From NCBI GenBank assembly GCA_031550915.1, contig JAVBOF010000078.1, forward strand, positions 1 to 5,035: a DNA stretch of 5,035 nucleotides, written 5' to 3'. Made by a program: the position numbers and the translations under genes. Positions 1 through 4,742 of this stretch are shown piece after piece (position 1 is the first letter of the stretch; each line of letters starts with the position of its first letter). This DNA comes from JAVBOF01 sp031550915 (GTDB lineage: Bacteria > Bacillota > Clostridia > Christensenellales > MGBC116941). The notes under the pieces were generated by a model. It saw only the letters and a program-made list of their open reading frames with translations, was not told where the DNA came from and ran no database searches.

Positions 1-422
1 GGCGCCATATGCACAACCTGTCCCTGATTAAAAACACCGACGCCCTTGCTTCTGAGACGGCCTGCCACGGCGACAAGATCAATCATCAGAATTTTGTGGG
101 CAGTTAGAAGATCTTTTACCGAGTAAGGGTTGAAACTTAACAGCTTCTCATAAGCCTCGTAGGCGTTTTTGACTTCTTGTATTTCGCTTGGCGGACCAAG
201 AATCCGCTTACCGTCGATGATGTCCGTTATTTGACCCAGCGACAGCGAATTGTTTTCGATAGCCAGTGAAGAGTAAATTGTTATGATCCTGTTTTCACGG
301 CGAAGCTCAGGAGCAAATCTTGTTTCACCGGTAAAGTTTAGCTTCCCGATATTTTCACTAATTTCGGATACCAGCGATAAGATTAAGTCTGTGACCTTGT
401 ACGGCGGTGAATATGGTTCCAT
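1..422 (-). CDS. Fic family protein, N-terminal part (runs off the left edge)
   Basis: This is the first 140 codons of a Fic-domain protein; the rest lies beyond position 1. Fic proteins usually transfer AMP (sometimes other groups) from a nucleotide to a hydroxyl side chain of a target protein. The catalytic HPFxxGN loop lies outside the window, so activity cannot be judged. Visible family features are SSLAIENNSLSLGQI (residues 51-65), GKRILGPPSEIQEVKNAYEA (71-90), NPYSVKDLLTAHKILM (98-113) and GRLRSKGVGVF (121-131). Residues S52 to N57 (SLAIEN) fit the (S/T)xxxE(G/N) inhibitory-helix motif. E56 would fold over the ATP site, which makes this an N-terminally self-inhibited (class II) Fic. The ATG at 422 is chosen because the family's usual N-terminus begins there and GGAGGC (428-433) sits 5 bases upstream. 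It reads in the same direction as dinB but has its own promoter. The cellular target is unknown. Confidence 0.9.
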   Translation of the reverse strand, partial: MEPYSPPYKVTDLILSLVSEISENIGKLNFTGETRFAPELRRENRIITIYSSLAIENNSLSLGQITDIIDGKRILGPPSEIQEVKNAYEAYEKLLSFNPYSVKDLLTAHKILMIDLVAVAGRLRSKGVGVFNQGQVVHMA

Positions 423-435
423 AGGGTGCCTCCAT

Positions 436-460
436 CTTGTACTATATTATATCGTACAAG
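436..460. repeat. 25-bp near-perfect palindrome over the Fic promoter (likely operator)
   Basis: Arms CTTGTAC (436-442) and GTACAAG (454-460) are perfect inverted copies. The 11-base centre is itself palindromic except for one mismatched pair (443/453). The palindrome spans the TATAAT box and the predicted transcript start, the classic place for a dimeric repressor to block RNA polymerase. No regulator gene is visible in the window, so the binding protein is unknown; self-regulation by the Fic protein or an adjacent antitoxin-like partner is only a guess. Confidence 0.6.
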
Positions 461-474
461 TTATGCAATAGCAA
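446..474 (-). promoter_or_regulatory. Candidate sigma-A-type promoter of the Fic gene
   Basis: Reading the minus strand, TTGCTA (469-474; 4/6 to TTGACA) is followed after 17 bases by a perfect TATAAT (446-451). The predicted transcript start near 439 leaves a leader of only about 17 bases, which contains the GGAGGC ribosome binding site at 428-433. The placement in front of the Fic start is consistent with a real promoter. Confidence 0.65.
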
Positions 475-521
475 CAATGAATAGCGCTCCAGTTGCGGAT
501 TTTGGTTCACTTTAAAGATAT

Positions 522-539
522 AAAAAGGGGGACCTTTTT
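522..539 (-). terminator. Weak candidate terminator after dinB
   Basis: On the minus strand, AAAAAGG and CCTTTTT form a 7-bp stem around a 4-base loop about 32 bases after the dinB stop codon. The stem ends in a T run followed by ATATC. Only two of the seven pairs are G-C, so this is a poor hairpin; its position is its main support. The remainder of 423-570 holds only the Fic control region. Confidence 0.25.
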
Positions 540-570
540 TGATAAAGTATCGTCTTTTCAGTCTATGCTC

Positions 571-1752
571 TCAATCCTTTTTTGGATCAATCCGCTTTTC
601 GGCGCCCAACTCGTTTGCCGTCTTGATTGCGCCGCGCCCGAACTTCTGCTGCAGATTATATGTAAGCGTGTCGATCTTCTCTTTTTGCTCGTCGACTGCT
701 GCGTCCAGCAGCGAAAGCTGCCGGACTGCTTCCTTTGTAAGCCCGCTAAGGCTGATGCCGACCAGCCGTATGGGTCGCTTTTCTATGGTGTCGAGCAGTG
801 CGGCGGCGGTGCCGAAGATCTCGTCTGCCCGGTTGGTGGCCGTGCCGGTTTTGGAACGGGTGATCTGCTTCATGTCAGCGTAGGTGATTTTGAGCGTGAC
901 GGTGGCGGCACTGTAGCCCTGCTCGTGAATTTCAAAGCTCAGCTCTTTTGCGATCAGCAGCAGGGCGTCCTTCAGGTAACCAAAATCCGAAATGTCCTTT
1001 TGGAAGGTGTGCTCTTTGCCGATGGATTTGGGTTCGGCCCACGGCGTAACGGCCCGCTCATCGATGCCGTCGGCGCGCAGCAGGATCTCCCGTCCCTGGT
1101 TGCCGAACTGACGCTCTACCAATGCGCGGTGGGAGTAGATATCCCGAACGGTGCGGATGCCGGCTTCACCCAGCGCCTCGGCGGTTTTTACACCCACGCC
1201 GTAGAGGATGCGCACGTCCCGGTCGATGATCAGATTCTTAAAGGTGACGACGTCCAATATCTCAAAGTAACCGTCCGGCTTCTTTTCCTCGCTGGCCAGT
1301 TTTGCGGCCATCATGTTGTAGCCCACGCCGACCGAGCAGGTGAGGCCGACCTCTTGTTTGGTTCGGCGCTTTATCTCCTGTCCGATATTCCGAAAACCGC
1401 CAAGCAGTTTTTCCGATCCGGTCACATCTAAAAAGCCTTCGTCGAGCGAGATGTATTCGACAAGGTCGGTGTAGTCGTCCCAAATTCTGTGAATCTGGTC
1501 GGAAGCTTCGGCGTATTTGTGCATGTCGGGGTGCATGTAAATGCCGTCCGGACAGCGGCGGAAGGCCTCCTTGATGCTCATGGCCGAGCGCACACCAAAC
1601 ACCCGCGCCTCGTAGCTGCAGGTGGAGACGACGCCGCGCTCACTCGGCAGTGCGCCGATGATGAGAGGCTTTCCCGCAAGGGCAGGGTTGTCCCGCACTT
1701 CGACCGCCGCGAAAAAGGCGTCCATATCCACATGTATGATGATTCTGTTCAT
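571..1752 (-). CDS. dinB: DNA polymerase IV (Y-family translesion polymerase)
   Basis: A complete 393-residue error-prone Y-family polymerase, which copies past damaged template bases in the cytoplasm and is normally held to the replisome by the sliding clamp. The start HVDMDAFFAAVE contains catalytic D9 and the steric-gate F14. SYEARVFGVRSAM (46-58) and ISLDEGFLDVTGS (101-113), with D104 and E105, complete the palm and finger signatures. A helix-hairpin-helix element follows around 185-199, and the little-finger domain covers about 240-345. QLSLL (345-349) is a credible clamp-binding motif, followed by a 44-residue charged tail seen in Firmicutes relatives. An in-frame ATG exists at 1779, but the start at 1752 is preferred: it matches the family N-terminus and has GGAG six bases upstream. 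G+C is much higher than in the genes to the right. No clear LexA box (GAAC-N4-GTTC type) is seen upstream, so SOS control is not supported. Confidence 0.96.
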   Translation of the reverse strand: MNRIIIHVDMDAFFAAVEVRDNPALAGKPLIIGALPSERGVVSTCSYEARVFGVRSAMSIKEAFRRCPDGIYMHPDMHKYAEASDQIHRIWDDYTDLVEYISLDEGFLDVTGSEKLLGGFRNIGQEIKRRTKQEVGLTCSVGVGYNMMAAKLASEEKKPDGYFEILDVVTFKNLIIDRDVRILYGVGVKTAEALGEAGIRTVRDIYSHRALVERQFGNQGREILLRADGIDERAVTPWAEPKSIGKEHTFQKDISDFGYLKDALLLIAKELSFEIHEQGYSAATVTLKITYADMKQITRSKTGTATNRADEIFGTAAALLDTIEKRPIRLVGISLSGLTKEAVRQLSLLDAAVDEQKEKIDTLTYNLQQKFGRGAIKTANELGAEKRIDPKKD

Positions 1753-1758
1753 ACTGCA

Positions 1759-1762
1759 CTCC
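1759..1762 (-). promoter_or_regulatory. Ribosome binding site deciding the dinB start
   Basis: GGAG on the minus strand lies six bases before the ATG at 1752. The longer in-frame start at 1779 would place this site inside the coding region and add nine residues that other DinB proteins lack. Confidence 0.75.
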
Positions 1763-1787
1763 GGAAAGTTCAACTTCAATGCCAGCC

Positions 1788-1841
1788 CCGATTATTAAAA
1801 CATACTAAAATAGTTCTACGCGCGGTTGTTTTAATAATAGG
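1788..1841. repeat. Inverted repeat flanking the dinB transcript start
   Basis: ATTATTAAAACA (1791-1802) and TGTTTTAATAAT (1827-1838) are perfect 12-bp inverted copies separated by 24 bases. With one mismatch, the match extends to 15 bp (1788-1802 and 1827-1841). The right arm covers the predicted -10 box and the left arm lies in the leader. Because the predicted transcript begins at the edge of the right arm, the repeat probably does not form an RNA hairpin. It fits better as two DNA binding half-sites of a regulator. The AT-rich arms raise the chance of coincidence, but 12 perfect pairs are notable. Confidence 0.5.
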
Positions 1842-1863
1842 CTTTTCAACGCTGAATTAACAA
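1834..1863 (-). promoter_or_regulatory. Candidate dinB promoter
   Basis: On the minus strand, TTGTTA (1858-1863; 4/6 to consensus) and TATTAT (1834-1839; 5/6) are separated by 18 bases. The predicted transcript starts near 1827 with a leader of about 75 bases before the dinB ATG. The -10 box lies within one arm of the inverted repeat at 1788-1841. Confidence 0.45.
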
Positions 1864-1900
1864 TTGGCTAATACTTTGCATCTTTGTTGTGCCAAGAAAA

Positions 1901-1947
1901 CATCTTTCGGCTAAAATGCTTTACAATTACATTTTGGCCGAAAGATG
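1901..1947. repeat. Long stem-loop, 18-bp stem with 11-base loop
   Basis: The arms CATCTTTCGGCTAAAATG (1901-1918) and CATTTTGGCCGAAAGATG (1930-1947) pair over 18 positions with a single T/G wobble. The loop is CTTTACAATTA. On the minus strand the hairpin is followed directly by TTTTCTT, so it could act as an intrinsic terminator in that direction; on the plus strand no T run follows. It could be the terminator of a minus-strand gene that once lay upstream of dinB, a transcription block insulating dinB from the island, or the remnant of a small mobile element. The last three bases of the right arm form the ATG of the doubtful frame at 1945. Confidence 0.7.
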
Positions 1948-2103
1948 AAGTTTAATCAAGATAGATTATTGAGTGATTTGTATCGGGTAGCAGGTGGATT
2001 CGAACCCGTAAGCCTTACAAGCACAGTTCTTTATCAATCAGCAGAGGTGTTGATAGAGGTGGGGGCGAATGTAAATTTTCGAGGCGACGAATTAAATGTC
2101 TGA
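1945..2103 (+). CDS. Doubtful 52-residue open reading frame
   Basis: An uninterrupted frame of 52 codons starts MKFNQDRLLSDLYRVAGG and ends in NVNFRGDELNV. No family is recognised. The stretch LIEVGANVNFRGD only loosely recalls an ankyrin-repeat turn and is too short to support that reading. There is no ribosome binding site at proper spacing, because the bases before the ATG belong to the hairpin arm at 1930-1947. In a region this size such a frame can easily arise by chance. It could be a real small gene, the remnant of a decayed gene at the island edge, or noise. Confidence 0.22.
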   Translation: MKFNQDRLLSDLYRVAGGFEPVSLTSTVLYQSAEVLIEVGANVNFRGDELNV

Positions 2104-2169
2104 AAACTTTTTTCGTGAGCACACGTTAGAAGTTGTTTCATAATTGCTCTTAACAATGCCATAGTTCGG

Positions 2170-2182
2170 AAGTATGATACTT
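2170..2182. repeat. 13-bp perfect palindrome at the operon promoter
   Basis: AAGTAT-G-ATACTT is a perfect palindrome around a single central base. Its right end overlaps the candidate -35 box at 2181-2186. This is a plausible site for a small dimeric regulator, such as the controller proteins of some restriction-modification systems. No controller gene is visible in the window. Confidence 0.35.
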
Positions 2183-2209
2183 GCTTTAATTATAAATTAC
2201 TAATAGAAT
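2181..2209 (+). promoter_or_regulatory. Candidate promoter of the restriction-modification operon
   Basis: TTGCTT (2181-2186; 3/6) and TAGAAT (2204-2209; 5/6) are separated by 17 bases. The predicted start near 2216 gives a leader of about 65 bases before the nuclease ATG at 2281. The surrounding AT-rich sequence makes chance matches likely, so confidence is moderate. Confidence 0.4.
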
Positions 2210-2280
2210 AAAGAAAATTGCAGATTAATGTCGTTTGGGTGATTATTGGGACAAACAATAATGTAAAATGGCGGTACACG

Positions 2281-3468
2281 ATGCATACATTTAGATTCAA
2301 TGAATTAAAAGATGCACCTTTGATAGTAGACGCTATATATAAAAGTGGCGCTGGCCAGAATATAAAAGAAGAGCCGCTACACATATTGCTTCCTCGCACA
2401 TCTAATCAAGGTGGATTTCGAATAACCCATAGGCAAGACAACATGAAATTCCCAGCATATGTAGTTATCTATACAACGCTGGGAGAATTAGAATGGCCGG
2501 ATTTTTTGGACGCGGAAACTGGAATATTTCGATATTATGGAGACAATCGTTTACCAGGAAAAGACCTGCACGATACTCGAAAAAAAGGCAACCAATTATT
2601 GCAACAAGTTTTTGAATGGCTCAATTCCAAAGGAAGATTGCATCAAATACCTCCATTTCTAATATTTAAAAAAGCTGGAGAGGCTCGCGATGTGCAGTTT
2701 CTCGGTTTGGCGGCGCCAGGGAGCATAAGTATACCGCCAGACCGCGATTTGATTTCTTTCTGGAGAACAATGAATGACCAAAGGTTTCAAAACTATGAGG
2801 CTTATTTTACGATACTCGATCTCAAAGAGGAGACAGTTTCAAAAAAATGGCTTGAAAGCCTTGTCTATGATTATGAAAACAGTTTAAACTATGCGCCAAA
2901 ATGTTGGAAATCATTTATTAATTTTGGCAGAGAAGGGATTCATCCCTTGCGAGCGCCAAAGATTTCCGTAATACCCAGCAAGAAGGAACAATTACCCGCT
3001 GACGCAGATGGAAGGAAGGCGCTTGAAAAGCTGCGCAATTATTATAAAGACGATCCATATTCTTTTGAAAAATGTGCTGTTCGTCTTTTGCAAATGATGG
3101 ACTCAAATTTTTATGAGTTTGAGTTGACCCGTCCTTGGCGTGATGGAGGGCGAGATGCTATTGGAAAATACCGGATTGGAACATCGTCTGACCCACTGAC
3201 CATTGATTGTGCGGTAGAAGCAAAATGCTATTCGGAGAAAAATGCTATCGGTGTTAAGCAAATGTCTCGGCTAATTTCAAGAATTCGCTATCGCCAGTTC
3301 GGTGTATTGGTTACCACGAGTTGTGTTGATTCTCAAGCGTATAAAGAAGTGAAAGAAGATGGGCATCCGATTTTAATTATTCATGCAAAAGATATTGCAG
3401 AGATTTTAAGAAAAAACGGAATCACACATCAATCCATTGAGGATTGGTTAAAAGAAATAGATTATTAG
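2281..3468 (+). CDS. Restriction endonuclease: AspBHI-like N-terminal domain plus Mrr-type PD-(D/E)XK nuclease
   Basis: A 395-residue predicted DNA-cleaving enzyme with two parts. Residues 1 to about 230 resemble the N-terminal domain of AspBHI, an MspJI-family enzyme that reads 5-methylcytosine; landmarks are TSNQGGFR (40-47), YYGDNRLPG followed by LHDT and KGN (85-104), and GI and RAPK near 219-227. Residues 240-395 form a PD-(D/E)XK nuclease: the helix SFEKCAVRLLQMM (261-273), GGRDAIG with D292, and VEAKCY with E313 and K315. Both catalytic motifs are intact. MspJI itself carries QxK in place of the ExK seen here. The ATG at 2281 is preferred over an upstream TTG at 2218: the family-like sequence begins there, although its ribosome site (GGCGG, 2270-2274) is weak. 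It heads an operon with a C5 methyltransferase 11 bases downstream. Whether it is blocked by, or depends on, methylation cannot be read from the sequence. The AspBHI link is from memory of family motifs. Confidence 0.8.
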   Translation: MHTFRFNELKDAPLIVDAIYKSGAGQNIKEEPLHILLPRTSNQGGFRITHRQDNMKFPAYVVIYTTLGELEWPDFLDAETGIFRYYGDNRLPGKDLHDTRKKGNQLLQQVFEWLNSKGRLHQIPPFLIFKKAGEARDVQFLGLAAPGSISIPPDRDLISFWRTMNDQRFQNYEAYFTILDLKEETVSKKWLESLVYDYENSLNYAPKCWKSFINFGREGIHPLRAPKISVIPSKKEQLPADADGRKALEKLRNYYKDDPYSFEKCAVRLLQMMDSNFYEFELTRPWRDGGRDAIGKYRIGTSSDPLTIDCAVEAKCYSEKNAIGVKQMSRLISRIRYRQFGVLVTTSCVDSQAYKEVKEDGHPILIIHAKDIAEILRKNGITHQSIEDWLKEIDY

Positions 3469-3470
3469 TT

Positions 3471-3474
3471 GGAG
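3471..3474 (+). promoter_or_regulatory. Ribosome binding site deciding the methyltransferase GTG start
   Basis: GGAG lies five bases before the GTG at 3480, directly after the nuclease stop codon. The longer frame reaching back to a TTG at 3444 would overlap the nuclease gene, has no comparable site, and would add 12 residues before the conserved beginning of the protein. Confidence 0.75.
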
Positions 3475-3479
3475 TATTT

Positions 3480-4742
3480 GTGAGTCAGTATAAGTTTAGA
3501 TTTATTGATTTATTTGCTGGAATAGGTGGATTTCATCAGGCTATGAGATTTCTCGGTGGAGAATGTACCATGGCTTCTGAAATCAATCAAACATGTATTG
3601 ATACATATAAATTGAACTATAAAACCAAAGATATTCGCGGCGATGTAAGAAAAATTGATGTTAATACTGTTGGCGAATTCGAGGTCTTATGTGCAGGATT
3701 TCCGTGCCAACCGTTTAGCAAAGCTGGCATGCAACAAGGATTTCAAGACGGGACAAGAGGAAACCTTTTCTATGTTATCCTGGACTTCTTGGATGCCCAT
3801 CCAGAAGTCAAATTCATTATTCTTGAAAATGTGCGTAATCTTGCTGATAAAAATGAGAATTGGGATATCATCAAGACAGAGTTAATGAAAAGGAATTTCT
3901 ATATTACTGAAGATCCTGTTATTCTGTCTCCACACAACTTTGGAATTCCGCAAATTCGAGAACGAGTATATATACTCGGGATGAGAAAAGATATTCGAAA
4001 TGAAAACATCTTGACAAACGGATATATTCATATATCTGATTTAGGACTTGAAGAATTCAGAAATAAAGACAACTGCAAATATGGTGATGCTTGGACGGTT
4101 TTGGAAGATAGCGTTGAAGAAAGCTATTATATAGGCAAAGAACAAGAACTGATGATACGAGCTTGGGACGAGTTCCGTATCCATACTGGAATCAAGACGA
4201 TCGGATTCCCAATTTGGATAAACTGTTTTGGGATTAACTACACGTACGATAAAGCTTTTTATAATACGATCAAATTAACAGAAATGCCCGAATGGAAGCA
4301 AAAATTTGTCTTTAGCAACCGATTATTATACAAAAAGAATAAAGTTTTCATTGACAGTTGGATAGTCAAATATGGCATGCAAAACCGAATAAAGCTATTT
4401 CAAAAATTCGAATGGAACTGTGGAACGGATGTTAATGATATTCATGATGCAATTATCCAAATCAGACAATCAGGTATACGAGTAAAGAGACCTACATATT
4501 ATCCATCTTTGGTTGCAACGGTTAATACCCCGATCATTTGGGACAAAATGGCGAAAAAGTATCGAAGGATTACGCCTAGAGAAGCTGCGAACTTACAGAG
4601 TTTCAATAAGAGATTTAAATTCTCAGGATCAGATAAGCAAATTTATGAACAATTGGGGAATTCGGTAAATGTTCGAGTTTTAAAGATTTTAGGTGAGAGC
4701 CTGTTCAAACTTGCTAAAGAGGGATGGGACGGGAATGACTAA
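3480..4742 (+). CDS. DNA (cytosine-5-)-methyltransferase
   Basis: A complete 420-residue enzyme that transfers a methyl group from S-adenosylmethionine to carbon 5 of cytosine within a specific DNA sequence. The motifs appear in the standard order. Motif I is FIDLFAGIGGF (8-18), binding the cofactor. Motif IV is GFPCQPFS (73-80) with catalytic C76. Motif VI is ENV (116-118). Motif VIII is QIRERV (158-163). The region RPTYYPSLVATVNTP (337-351) with RITPREAANLQSF (363-375) corresponds to motif IX and the segment after it, and QLGNSV (391-396) is motif X. About 170 residues between motifs VIII and IX form the target-recognition region, including WKQKFVFSNRLLYKKN (272-287); its recognition sequence cannot be read by eye. 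The gene starts 11 bases after the nuclease stop and overlaps the ATPase start by 8 bases, so the three are probably translated together. Its natural role is to mark host DNA for the neighbouring nuclease system. Base composition is AT-rich, unlike dinB. Confidence 0.96.
   Translation: MSQYKFRFIDLFAGIGGFHQAMRFLGGECTMASEINQTCIDTYKLNYKTKDIRGDVRKIDVNTVGEFEVLCAGFPCQPFSKAGMQQGFQDGTRGNLFYVILDFLDAHPEVKFIILENVRNLADKNENWDIIKTELMKRNFYITEDPVILSPHNFGIPQIRERVYILGMRKDIRNENILTNGYIHISDLGLEEFRNKDNCKYGDAWTVLEDSVEESYYIGKEQELMIRAWDEFRIHTGIKTIGFPIWINCFGINYTYDKAFYNTIKLTEMPEWKQKFVFSNRLLYKKNKVFIDSWIVKYGMQNRIKLFQKFEWNCGTDVNDIHDAIIQIRQSGIRVKRPTYYPSLVATVNTPIIWDKMAKKYRRITPREAANLQSFNKRFKFSGSDKQIYEQLGNSVNVRVLKILGESLFKLAKEGWDGND

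Larger units (their letters stand above)
1753..2280. other. Intergenic control and junction region between dinB and the restriction operon
   Basis: No well-supported gene lies in this 528-base stretch between two divergently transcribed units. It contains the dinB ribosome site and promoter, two large inverted repeats, one doubtful short reading frame (1945-2103), and the candidate promoter of the plus-strand operon. Base composition drops from G+C-rich to AT-rich across it, so the edge of the acquired segment probably lies here. No integrase, transposase or convincing direct repeat is visible. Confidence 0.6.

Noticed and set aside
493..1431. Long 312-codon plus-strand open frame opposite dinB.
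   Set aside because: It lies antisense to a clear DinB gene with G+C-rich codons, lacks a ribosome site and shows no recognisable family. It is a shadow frame.
1489..1860. A 123-codon plus-strand frame over the start of dinB and its promoter.
   Set aside because: Most of it is antisense to the conserved DinB N-terminus, and its product is low-complexity with no family resemblance.
1981..2030. tRNA-like stretch on the minus strand, with GGTTCGAATCC resembling a T-arm and CTTGTAA resembling a tRNA-Thr anticodon loop; possible attachment-site scar.
   Set aside because: The bases flanking the T-loop-like sequence form only two stem pairs and the anticodon-like stem does not pair, so no cloverleaf can be drawn. 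The same bases are an open frame on the plus strand. A degenerate tRNA remnant is possible but unsupported.
2032..2055. Small inverted repeat TATCAA / TTGATA.
   Set aside because: Six base pairs around a 12-base loop in AT-rich DNA is within chance expectation.
2190..2399. A 69-codon minus-strand frame across the nuclease start.
   Set aside because: It overlaps the family-like N-terminus of the nuclease on the other strand and the operon promoter. Its hydrophobic product comes from the reverse of AT-rich codons.
3437..3472. Possible internal promoter for the methyltransferase at the end of the nuclease gene (TTGAGG, TTGGTT).
   Set aside because: No -10 box with acceptable match lies 16-18 bases downstream of either candidate.
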